From: Nitrospirota bacterium
GTDB lineage: Bacteria > Nitrospirota > CAKKRA01 > 9FT-COMBO-42-15
Reading direction: 5' to 3'
Assembly: GCA_016195585.1 (NCBI GenBank)
Contig: JACPZJ010000221.1
Span: 1 to 5,590, forward strand
DNA: 5,590 nucleotides
Part shown: piece after piece, positions 1 to 5,407 of the stretch
How the letters are laid out: every line of letters starts with the position of its first letter
Numbering within the stretch: position 1 is the first letter of the stretch
Position numbers and translations under genes: made by a program
The notes under the pieces: generated by a model
What the model was told of the DNA's origin: nothing
Seen by the model: the letters and a program-made list of their open reading frames with translations, nothing else
Databases searched by the model: none

Positions 1-712
1 CAATCTGCACGCCCCTGCTTGGCCTTAATTTCACAGAGGCGCCTGCCATCTTTGCAATTTTCGTAACCCAAGGCCCCGCAGCATTTACAATAATCTTAGC
101 CTCAATATCCTCTGCCTTCCCGGAAATCTTATCCTTGACCCTTATCCCTTTGACCCTCTGCCCCTTCTTTATAAACCCTGCAACCTCTGCATGATTCCTT
201 ATCTCTGCTCCTGCCTCTCTTGCAGACAGGGCATTTAAAACAGTCAGTCTGAATACATCAATGCCCCACTCATCCATTGACAAGGCGCCGACAATATCAT
301 GGGAGAGCCCGGGCTCTAATCTCAATGCCTCTTCTTTTGTGAGCCTTGTATGCCCTTTTCCACTTTTATACTTCTGAAATTTGTCGTAAACCTTTAGAAA
401 TGCCTCCCACTTTTCAATGCCATATTTATCGTCCTTCATTACTGGTATGAGAAAAGGGATTCTGAATATCAGGTTGGATGCGATATTTTGTATGTAGCCG
501 CTGTCAATGCAGGAGAGCCTTGTTGTCTCTACATCAAATAATAGATAGCGGGAGCCGCCATGTATCATGCCGCCGCATGCGCCTGTTGTGCCGGCAGAGA
601 AGTCCTTTTTTTCTATGAGTATTGTCTTAAGCCCGCGGAGCGCGGCATCCCGCGCAATGCCTGTCCCTGTTGCACCGCCGCCGATTACTGCTATATCGTA
701 AGTCTTTGACAT
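1..712 (-). CDS. FAD-dependent glycerol-3-phosphate dehydrogenase, GlpA-like (C-terminus outside window)
   Basis: The reading frame is open from an ATG at 712-710 to the window edge and gives 237 residues. The N-terminus carries the dinucleotide-binding Rossmann motif (IGGGATGTGIARDAALRG, about residues 10-27), followed by an acidic strand end (ILIEKKD) and the substrate-loop signature GTTGACGG-MIHGGSRYL (about 43-59). Near the edge come VNAAGPWV and LRPSRGVQI, both typical of the DAO/GlpA/GlpD flavoprotein family. Known members oxidise sn-glycerol 3-phosphate to dihydroxyacetone phosphate and pass electrons to quinone. The loop motif and the following DVETTR stretch look more like anaerobic GlpA than aerobic GlpD. 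A purine-rich GAGGGAG sits just before the ATG. The gene follows a 120-bp repeat-filled gap, so co-transcription with the upstream genes is uncertain. Family assignment is firm; the substrate could instead be another 2-hydroxyacid or polyol phosphate, since the C-terminal half is not visible. Confidence 0.85.
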   Translation of the reverse strand, partial: MSKTYDIAVIGGGATGTGIARDAALRGLKTILIEKKDFSAGTTGACGGMIHGGSRYLLFDVETTRLSCIDSGYIQNIASNLIFRIPFLIPVMKDDKYGIEKWEAFLKVYDKFQKYKSGKGHTRLTKEEALRLEPGLSHDIVGALSMDEWGIDVFRLTVLNALSAREAGAEIRNHAEVAGFIKKGQRVKGIRVKDKISGKAEDIEAKIIVNAAGPWVTKIAKMAGASVKLRPSRGVQI

Positions 713-741
713 TGGCTCCCTCTTTTCACCCTCCCCTTAAT

Positions 742-781
742 CCCCTCCCTGCCTGCGGCAGGCAGGCCATCAAGGGAGGGG
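742..781. repeat. Nested palindromic repeat (REP-like)
   Basis: The outer arms CCCCTCCCT (742-750) and AGGGAGGGG (773-781) are perfectly complementary over 9 bp. Inside and partly overlapping them is a second perfect palindrome, CCTGCCTGC-G-GCAGGCAGG (748-766). The two cannot pair fully at once. The outer arms with their CCATCA spacer look like a familiar intergenic repeat with a very short loop, into which the inner palindrome has been placed. It is non-coding and lies between the second SCP2-like gene and the GlpA-like gene. Confidence 0.7.
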
Positions 782-782
782 A

Positions 783-816
783 AATAAAAAATATTCTCTC
801 TCCCCTTGTGGGAGAG
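783..816 (-). terminator. Possible intrinsic terminator after the ADH/SCP2 genes
   Basis: Read on the minus strand, the 7-bp stem CTCTCCC-ACAAG-GGGAGAG is followed after a few bases by a T-rich run (ATATTTTTTATTT). It lies 17 bp past the stop of the SCP2-like gene. The stem is short and the T tract does not abut it, so termination may be weak. The stem also belongs to a dispersed repeat, so a terminator role could be incidental. Confidence 0.35.
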
Positions 817-831
817 GGTTAGGGTGAGGGG
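798..831. repeat. Dispersed GC-rich intergenic repeat
   Basis: This holds a 7-bp inverted repeat, CTCTCCC (798-804) and GGGAGAG (810-816) with loop CTTGT, followed by GGTTAGGGTGAGGGG. On the minus strand it starts one base after the stop codon of the SCP2-like gene. From memory, this CCCTCACCCTAACCCTCTCCC-type sequence recurs between genes in many environmental bacterial genomes. Copy number in this genome cannot be seen here. Confidence 0.6.
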
Positions 832-832
832 T

Positions 833-1297
833 TCATACCACTGACATTATTCTTGTCAGCCGCGTTAACTTAATCAGATGAGCAAAAAGACCTCTTATCT
901 TTAATCTGCCGCTTAAAAGTTTTTTTATTATTCCCCTCCCTGTCTCATCAAAATAATAAGGAAGTCCTCCAATAATCTTTATCCTGCTCAAGTCTAATAT
1001 AGTCTCTGAGTCTGTTATAATCTTTATTTCTGGCTCTTCAGATATATTGCCATCTATTATCAGTTGGCCGTTCTGAAATCTTAATAATACTGCCACATCA
1101 ATATCATTTGCAGAAAGGCTGACAGTGGTATTCAGCCTTTGCAGGTCATTTATCTTCTCAGGCCTTCTTTCAATATTCTGCCTTATCAAATCAAAGAGTA
1201 TGTTAGCAAGGCCATTTTCCTCCGCACCCTTGCTAAGCTCAATTTTTATATCTGAATTCCGGCTTCTGTCTTCTGTATTCTGCATTACCTCTACCAC
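833..1297 (-). CDS. SCP2 sterol-binding-like domain protein
   Basis: This 154-residue soluble protein has no signal peptide or membrane segment. After a polar N-terminus (about 1-30), residues 30-60 form a helix-rich stretch. Alternating strands follow (NTTVSLSANDIDVAVLLRF, then GQLIIDGNI, then EIKIITDSETILDL), and the end is GIIKKLLSGRLKIRGLFAHLIKLTRLTRIMSV. The SGRLKIRG-hydrophobic tail is the usual ending of SCP2-fold proteins, which bind fatty acyl groups or other lipids in a hydrophobic tunnel. The GTG start at 1297-1295 is chosen because GGAG lies five bases upstream; an ATG at 1285 would have its SD only two bases away. The gene overlaps the alcohol dehydrogenase 3' end by 7 bp, which implies translational coupling and a shared task, perhaps carrying a hydrophobic substrate of that enzyme. 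The fold call is from pattern recognition, and the ligand is unknown. Confidence 0.65.
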   Translation of the reverse strand: MVEVMQNTEDRSRNSDIKIELSKGAEENGLANILFDLIRQNIERRPEKINDLQRLNTTVSLSANDIDVAVLLRFQNGQLIIDGNISEEPEIKIITDSETILDLSRIKIIGGLPYYFDETGRGIIKKLLSGRLKIRGLFAHLIKLTRLTRIMSVV

Positions 1298-2457
1298 GCC
1301 TTCTCCAGTAATTTTAAAACCTCATCCGGCCCCGATGGCGTCCTCGGATTATATATAACTGCCGGGTCTGCCATTGCATCCTCTGCACAGGCATGCAAAC
1401 CCTCTTTTGATACATTAACATCACTGAGCCTCATTGGAAGTCCTATCTCCTCGGTCAGCCTTTTAACGGCATAAATTGACATTTCAGCCGCCTCTCTCAA
1501 TGTTTTTCTATGAACATCTATGCCTGCTGCATCTGCAATCGCTGCATACTCCTTTTCACAGACGCCAAGATTATATTCCATTCCATAGGGAAGTAATATA
1601 GCGTTTGCAATGCCATGATGAACGCCAAATTTCCCGCCAACTGCATGCGCCATTGCATGGACAATCCAGAGCTGGGCATTTGAAAATGCAATGCCTGCTA
1701 TTGTCGCTGCAATCTGCTGCTGGCCTCTTGCAGCAATATCATTTCCATTCTCAACGCACTGCGGCAGATATCTGAAGATCATCCTGATTGCCTGCAAGGC
1801 AAGGCCATCTGCTATTGGCTGCCTCTGCAGGGAGTGCATGGACTCAATGGCATGAGATAAGGCATCCATTCCTGTTGCAGCAGTAATATCAGTAGGGAGA
1901 TTAATAGTCAATTCAGGGTCTAAGATTGCTGTATCTGGTATCAGATGATTATCTCCAAACACAAGCTTTATCCCCCTGTCATGGTCTTTAACAACTGCAA
2001 TATATGTAACCTCACTCCCAGTCCCAGCAGTTGTTGGCACAGCAATATGCGGTATAAGCCGCCTCTTTAAAATCTGCCATCCCTGATAATCCTCAAGCCT
2101 TCCGCCCTCTGTTAATAGTATTGCCATCCCCTTTGCAGTATCAATAGAGCTCCCGCCTCCGACACTTATCAGTATATCCGCATCAAGCCCCTTTGCATAT
2201 TTTACCGCCCTGTCAATAATGTATACGCCTGTATCAGGCTTCACCTCTGAAAAGATGCCAACACATCTCTTGCCGAGAAGCTCTTTTATCCTGTCAATTA
2301 TGCCTGTCGCAACAAGCCCCTCATCAGTAATTATTACAGCCCTCTTTTTATTCAGGCTGTCCATCTCCGGGCCAATATCATTTACAGCGCCGGCGCCAAA
2401 GACAATCTTTGTTGGATTGTTGAAATTAAAAGATAGGTCTGATGTGTAATCGGGCAT
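1291..2457 (-). CDS. Iron-containing (group III) alcohol dehydrogenase
   Basis: This 388-residue cytoplasmic enzyme has the normal length for the Fe-ADH family, which interconverts alcohols and aldehydes or ketones with NAD(P)H. The N-terminal domain has PTKIVFGAGAV (about 15-25) and the nucleotide-binding GGGSSIDTAK (100-109). The junction PTTAGTGSEVT (141-151) is also conserved. The C-terminal helical domain keeps all four metal ligands expected from FucO-type enzymes: Asp198 and His202 (GMDALSHAIE), His267 (VHAMAH) and His281 (VHHGIANAILLP). The enzyme therefore looks intact and active. The ATG at 2457 has GAGG eight bases upstream. It starts 29 bp after the kinase stop codon with no visible terminator, and ends overlapping an SCP2-like gene. 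The exact alcohol cannot be read from the sequence. The neighbouring AOR and lipid-binding proteins suggest an aldehyde/alcohol partner role. Confidence 0.95.
   Translation of the reverse strand: MPDYTSDLSFNFNNPTKIVFGAGAVNDIGPEMDSLNKKRAVIITDEGLVATGIIDRIKELLGKRCVGIFSEVKPDTGVYIIDRAVKYAKGLDADILISVGGGSSIDTAKGMAILLTEGGRLEDYQGWQILKRRLIPHIAVPTTAGTGSEVTYIAVVKDHDRGIKLVFGDNHLIPDTAILDPELTINLPTDITAATGMDALSHAIESMHSLQRQPIADGLALQAIRMIFRYLPQCVENGNDIAARGQQQIAATIAGIAFSNAQLWIVHAMAHAVGGKFGVHHGIANAILLPYGMEYNLGVCEKEYAAIADAAGIDVHRKTLREAAEMSIYAVKRLTEEIGLPMRLSDVNVSKEGLHACAEDAMADPAVIYNPRTPSGPDEVLKLLEKAW
1303..1306 (-). promoter_or_regulatory. Shine-Dalgarno site inside the ADH gene
   Basis: GGAG on the minus strand, inside the last codons of the alcohol dehydrogenase gene, lies five bases before the GTG start at 1297. 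It decides the GTG over the downstream ATG at 1285. Confidence 0.6.
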
Positions 2458-2486
2458 AGATTTTACCTCATGGTTTTTTCTGATTT

Positions 2487-3896
2487 TTAGTCATTTTGCT
2501 GAACTGGTATTGTAAAAATAAATTTGCTTCCTTTGCCATATTCGCTTTCAACCCATATCCTCCCGCCGTGTAGTTCAACAAACCTCTTTGCCAATGCAAG
2601 TCCGAGCCCTACCCCTTTAGCTGTCTTGGTGTAAACAGACTCAAGCTGAGAAAAGGGTTTGAAGAGCTTTGGAATATCCTCGGATTTAATACCTATACCT
2701 GTGTCCTTAACAGATACCTCTACGAAATCGGCTTGTGGCGCATGTGCACGGATATGTATGCTTCCGCCAGCAGGGGTAAACTTAATAGCATTGCTGAGCA
2801 GGCACGACAATACTAGTTTTATTTTCTGCTCATCGGCCTCAATCCCTTTTATTTCTTTTTCAATTTCAATTGTAATTTCTATGTTATTACTGATAGCTCT
2901 TTCCTTAAACATCTGGAGGGTATCTTTAATGGTATTGGCCAGTTCAATCTTATCCAGTCTAAGCACAACCCCGCCCGACTCAATCCTTGAGAGGTCAAGG
3001 ATGTCATTTATAAGATTCAAGAGCTGTTCCCCTGAACTATGAACGTAGTTAACAAAGCCCTCTTGTTTTTTGTTAAGCTCGCCAAAGGAACGATCCTTGA
3101 GCAGTTCAGAAAATCCTATTATTGAATTAAGCGGCGTCCTTAACTCATGTGACATATTTGCCAGAAATTCACTCTTTGCCCTTGACGCTGATTCCACCTC
3201 CAACAAAGCAGCTTCAAGCTCCCCGGACTTTTCCTCTACTAATTTCAGCGCAGAGGAGCGGTCATGCAGCAATAACTGGAGTGTGCGAGCCCTTGTCTGC
3301 TGCTGTAAAAAAACAAGACTGATTATAAATATAAATAACAGACCTGCCATTATGTAAAGCATACGGTTGGCATTACGGCCAATGGCAATGTCCTTGTGAA
3401 TAGGAGTCTCCCCCTCCCCAAGTTTGTTTATGGTCTTTAAGAAAAGCGATACTGCAAGGGTCGCCTCATCAGAGATATGTTTATTTTTCATCAGAAGGTT
3501 TTTATTAGAAGATGCATCTTTGTAATCATTAAATAGCTGCTGCTCAGTTGCTATCCAGATTTCGTATCCCTTTGATAACTCGTTGACGCTGTTAAGCAGC
3601 TCAGAATTGTATTGCGCTAACTCCCTGTAACGGAGGAGAAGTGAGTTGGCAGCTTTTACAGCATTGGAAAAATCATCATGCGCTTTTTTATCATTTGTTT
3701 TAATCAGGCGATTTTCTATCTCCCTGATCTCAAGGAACGGCCGCCTCATGGCATCCAATATTTGAATCGCCTTCTGCCCATTTTCACCCTGTTTGGTTTT
3801 TGAGGGGATTTTAAGCAGAAATATTGCTCCCATAAATGTAAGGCAGCCTAAAATTATCAAGAGCCAGAAATGATATTTATTGTCAAGATTAATCAT
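2487..3896 (-). CDS. Membrane sensor histidine kinase (HisKA/HATPase_c)
   Basis: From the ATG at 3896 the protein has 469 residues. TM1 spans about 9-29 and TM2 about 179-198. Between them lies a roughly 145-residue, mostly helical extracytoplasmic region without cysteines, probably a four-helix-bundle type sensor. No HAMP domain is visible; a charged coiled-coil linker (about 205-245) leads straight to the HisKA H-box SEFLANMSHELRTPLNSIIG with phospho-acceptor His250. The ATPase domain is complete: N-box SNAIKFTP (Asn369), G1 box DTGIGI (Asp398), F-box KLFKPF and G2 box GVGLGLALAKRF. The protein has no receiver domain, and no response regulator is in the window. A TTG nine bases upstream (3905) is an alternative start; its SD spacing is short (4 nt), whereas that of the ATG is long (13 nt). 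The gene sits between two metabolic genes, so it may sense their substrate or membrane state; the signal is unknown. Confidence 0.93.
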   Translation of the reverse strand: MINLDNKYHFWLLIILGCLTFMGAIFLLKIPSKTKQGENGQKAIQILDAMRRPFLEIREIENRLIKTNDKKAHDDFSNAVKAANSLLLRYRELAQYNSELLNSVNELSKGYEIWIATEQQLFNDYKDASSNKNLLMKNKHISDEATLAVSLFLKTINKLGEGETPIHKDIAIGRNANRMLYIMAGLLFIFIISLVFLQQQTRARTLQLLLHDRSSALKLVEEKSGELEAALLEVESASRAKSEFLANMSHELRTPLNSIIGFSELLKDRSFGELNKKQEGFVNYVHSSGEQLLNLINDILDLSRIESGGVVLRLDKIELANTIKDTLQMFKERAISNNIEITIEIEKEIKGIEADEQKIKLVLSCLLSNAIKFTPAGGSIHIRAHAPQADFVEVSVKDTGIGIKSEDIPKLFKPFSQLESVYTKTAKGVGLGLALAKRFVELHGGRIWVESEYGKGSKFIFTIPVQQND

Positions 3897-3903
3897 ATAA
3901 AAC

Positions 3904-3931
3904 AAGATTCCTCGCTGCGCTCAGAATGACA
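3904..3931. repeat. Dispersed intergenic repeat (GTCATTCTGAGCG...GAATCTT type)
   Basis: On the minus strand this reads TGTCATTCTGAGCGCAG followed by CGAGGAATCTT, with short ATTC/GAAT ends. From memory, close relatives recur between genes across many unrelated bacterial genomes and metagenome assemblies. It fills most of the gap between the SCP2 gene and the kinase gene and contains the only SD-like GAGG (3910-3913) upstream of the kinase. Confidence 0.6.
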
Positions 3932-3942
3932 AAAAATTAACT

Positions 3943-4362
3943 TCACCCTTCATCCAAAAACCTGCTCGGCACCCTGCTGCTGCACTCAACGAGCTCCTGC
4001 GCAGCCTTGATAAATTTTACAATGGTCGGCAGGTCGCCTTTAAGTTTTAGTTTCCCCTGCATCATGCCTTTAATAGGGTCAAGCTCCTTTTTTATTACCT
4101 GCTTCCATCGGCTGTAGTCGCCGGTAATCACATACTTTGCCTTCTGCGCATCCACTGCTGTAAGATGTTTTGCATCCCTGCACTCGCCATGAAACAGGTC
4201 TGTCCATATAGCAAAGTCCTCATTTAAACCAATGGACTGATTTGCAAGGCAGATAAAAGAGACATCTCCTTCCCATTGCGCAGCAACCTCTTTGTATTTC
4301 TCGCTTGAGTTTATTACATTCTTGAACTCAGCTACCCATTCATCACTCGGAAAAGTAAACAC
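3943..4362 (-). CDS. SCP2 sterol-binding domain protein
   Basis: This 139-residue soluble protein matches the compact bacterial SCP2 pattern. It has an N-terminal helix (WVAEFKNVINSSEKYKEVA), strands through WEGDVSFICLAN and FAIWTDLFHGECRDA, then AKYVITGDYSRWKQVIKKELDPIKGMMQGKLKLKGD (about 76-110) and a final amphipathic helix. The GDYSRWKQVI...PIKGMMQGKLKLKGD segment is highly typical. Such stand-alone domains bind acyl chains or other hydrophobic ligands; the specific ligand is unknown. The GTG start at 4362 is supported by GGAGG six bases upstream, and that SD overlaps the stop codon of the preceding ferritin-like gene (11-bp gap). The two genes therefore form a tight pair. This protein differs clearly from the second SCP2-like protein at 833-1297 and is not a recent tandem copy. 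Confidence 0.85.
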   Translation of the reverse strand: MFTFPSDEWVAEFKNVINSSEKYKEVAAQWEGDVSFICLANQSIGLNEDFAIWTDLFHGECRDAKHLTAVDAQKAKYVITGDYSRWKQVIKKELDPIKGMMQGKLKLKGDLPTIVKFIKAAQELVECSSRVPSRFLDEG

Positions 4363-4368
4363 CGTCCC

Positions 4369-4373
4369 CCTCC
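4369..4373 (-). promoter_or_regulatory. Strong Shine-Dalgarno site for the SCP2 gene
   Basis: GGAGG on the minus strand lies six bases before the GTG at 4362. It directly follows the TAA of the ferritin-like gene (TAAGGAGG), which suggests re-initiation by the same ribosomes. Confidence 0.75.
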
Positions 4374-4577
4374 TTACACTATGTATTTTGCATTAATTCT
4401 CATATATGTCTCCTGTAATGCCCTTTCGTGCTCTAATTCAACTGATGCAAACTTTTCAAAGAGCGCCTTTGCCTCCGCATCCTTAGTATTTTGCGCTGCC
4501 TTTGTATAAAACTCGGATGCCTCATGCTCCTTATCAATTGCTATCTTAAAAATCTCAAACAGTTTTTCCTGTTCCAT
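4374..4577 (-). CDS. Short ferritin-like/rubrerythrin-type two-helix protein
   Basis: This 67-residue protein consists of two predicted helices. Helix 1 has EHEASEFYTKAA and helix 2 has FEKFASVELEHERALQ. By the spacing of rubrerythrin, Glu17 (seven residues before Tyr24) and the ExxH pair Glu47/His50 correspond to the first three metal ligands of the diiron site. A usual rubrerythrin domain has four helices and about 130-150 residues, and this protein carries only the first half. It has no rubredoxin domain. Two copies would have to pair to make a full diiron centre, as in encapsulated-ferritin-type proteins. The ATG is certain: AAGGAGG lies six bases upstream, and the frame closes at a normal TAA followed at once by the next gene's SD. 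It therefore looks like a functional small gene, not a broken one. Its role may be peroxide or iron handling, or electron transfer near the AOR, but this is not shown. Confidence 0.75.
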   Translation of the reverse strand: MEQEKLFEIFKIAIDKEHEASEFYTKAAQNTKDAEAKALFEKFASVELEHERALQETYMRINAKYIV

Positions 4578-4583
4578 TGGTAT

Positions 4584-4590
4584 CCTCCTT
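4584..4590 (-). promoter_or_regulatory. Consensus Shine-Dalgarno site for the ferritin-like gene
   Basis: AAGGAGG on the minus strand lies six bases before the ATG at 4577, in a 52-bp gap after the HEPN gene. No convincing promoter or terminator was seen in that gap, so expression may come from upstream. Confidence 0.75.
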
Positions 4591-4629
4591 TCTTAGTTTC
4601 AGAAATGCCCTTGCGTAACTTCTTACAAC

Positions 4630-5064
4630 TCACTTATTAATAAATTTATAAATTACAGTTTTAAATTCTTTCAATGTATTTTCAATATTATCAACAAGCG
4701 GCTTTAATTCTTCCCATCGTATATTAAAACTATAAGCATGAACAAAAAAATGTCTGAAAGAAAGGTAAATAGATAGAGTCTCATATAAGCCGTTTGTAAT
4801 AATTTCTTGATCTAACGAGGCCTTGAGCAGGTCTTTATGCCATGTGGCGGCATCCTTAGTTTTTATCTGTTTTGACTGTAAAATTCTTTTCAAGATATTT
4901 TCAAAGCCATTGTAACAGTTGTGAATAAAAGTTGCGATAGCAGCTAATTCAGCAGTTGAGTATTTTATCCTTCTTGATTTCACCACTGAATTTAACTCAG
5001 ATATAACAGCATCTATATTTTCAAACTCTGCCTCACAGTACTCTTTAAGCTTTTGATTTGCCAT
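4630..5064 (-). CDS. HEPN-domain RNase toxin, HepT-like
   Basis: This 144-residue all-helical protein has the HEPN catalytic signature near its C-terminal third: RHFFVHAY (residues 104-111), which fits RX4HXY with Arg104, His109 and Tyr111. In HepT toxins the Arg and His form the RNase site on a dimer. The Tyr is the residue AMPylated by the partner nucleotidyltransferase. Upstream helices carry a conserved-looking ATFIHNCYNGFENILKRI stretch (about 44-61), also usual in this family. The ATG at 5064 lies inside the end of the nucleotidyltransferase gene (20-bp overlap), and a GAAGGAAGG is 11 bases upstream, so translation is coupled to the antitoxin. Likely substrates are tRNA or mRNA, by analogy with characterised HepT. 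The assignment rests on motif plus partner and is strong. Whether it is toxic in its host is untested. Confidence 0.85.
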   Translation of the reverse strand: MANQKLKEYCEAEFENIDAVISELNSVVKSRRIKYSTAELAAIATFIHNCYNGFENILKRILQSKQIKTKDAATWHKDLLKASLDQEIITNGLYETLSIYLSFRHFFVHAYSFNIRWEELKPLVDNIENTLKEFKTVIYKFINK

Positions 5065-5332
5065 ATATGAGCTTGCCTTCCTTCAATATTATATCTTTAA
5101 ATTTTGTCATCTTTCCTGAAAGATCGATTAAATCAACATTCTTAACCATAGCCCTCAACAGTTCTCCATAAAACTTAAAGAACTTTCCCTTTGGAACGCC
5201 CCGCACAGCAAAATCATAGTCATTGACCTCTTCTGGACTTTTGTATAACACAGAACCGATCAAATAAAGTTCTCCAATACGGTATTTCTTGGCAATGCTA
5301 ACCGCCATGTCAAGTTCGTCTTTTGGCATCAT
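5045..5332 (-). CDS. Minimal nucleotidyltransferase (MNT) antitoxin, MntA-like
   Basis: This 95-residue protein has the minimal nucleotidyltransferase core. Gly26-Ser27, ten residues, then Asp38-Tyr-Asp40 fit the GSX10DXD motif exactly, and the strand NVDLIDLS supplies the third acidic residue (Asp67 or Asp70). In characterised MntA/HepT systems this enzyme adds AMP units to the toxin tyrosine and inactivates it. Here all catalytic residues are present, so the enzyme should be active. It starts at the first of two consecutive ATG codons (5332; the second, at 5329, is possible), with AGAGGGGG about five bases upstream. It is the first gene of the pair, directly behind its own promoter, so the antitoxin is made first. 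It overlaps the HEPN gene by 20 bp. Confidence 0.88.
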   Translation of the reverse strand: MMPKDELDMAVSIAKKYRIGELYLIGSVLYKSPEEVNDYDFAVRGVPKGKFFKFYGELLRAMVKNVDLIDLSGKMTKFKDIILKEGKLIYGKSKA

Positions 5333-5360
5333 AATAACCCCCTCTTAAATCTACATATAA

Positions 5361-5369
5361 ATTATAGCA
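5361..5369 (-). promoter_or_regulatory. Extended -10 promoter for the MNT/HEPN pair
   Basis: On the minus strand TGCTATAAT is a perfect extended -10 element (TGN plus TATAAT). At a spacing of 16-18 bp no good -35 is found (GAGAAT or similar), which is usual for extended -10 promoters. Transcription would start near 5354 and leave a leader of about 20 bases before the ATG at 5332. Confidence 0.65.
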
Positions 5370-5407
5370 GATTATCTACTTTTATTCTCCTCTTCATAGA
5401 AATGTTC

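Noticed and set aside
1..712. Possible frameshift or pseudogene in the GlpA-like gene
   Set aside because: Codon-by-codon translation from the ATG to the edge has no stop and keeps every expected motif in one frame. It is only cut by the window border.
742..831. CRISPR array
   Set aside because: The repeats are different palindromes placed next to each other, with no regular unit-spacer pattern and no cas gene.
833..1285. ATG at 1285 as start of the SCP2-like gene
   Set aside because: Its nearest GAGG is only two bases away. The GTG at 1297 has GGAG at a proper five-base spacing and gives the usual coupled overlap.
1125..1358. Plus-strand open frame of 77 codons
   Set aside because: It lies antisense across the SCP2-like and ADH genes, has low-complexity Ser/Leu-rich composition, and shows no family motif. 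It is a shadow frame.
2219..2449. Plus-strand open frame of 76 codons
   Set aside because: It is antisense to the well-conserved N-terminal domain of the Fe-ADH and has no recognisable motif.
2659..3357. Two plus-strand open frames (2659-3042 and 3070-3357)
   Set aside because: Both are antisense to the kinase's HisKA/ATPase region, are Ser-rich, and have no motifs or supporting neighbours.
5362..5397. Eleven-residue leader peptide (ATG at 5397, TAA overlapping the -10 box)
   Set aside because: It would end inside the promoter, so it is not on the transcript from that promoter. It has a weak SD context and no attenuator-like hairpin follows.
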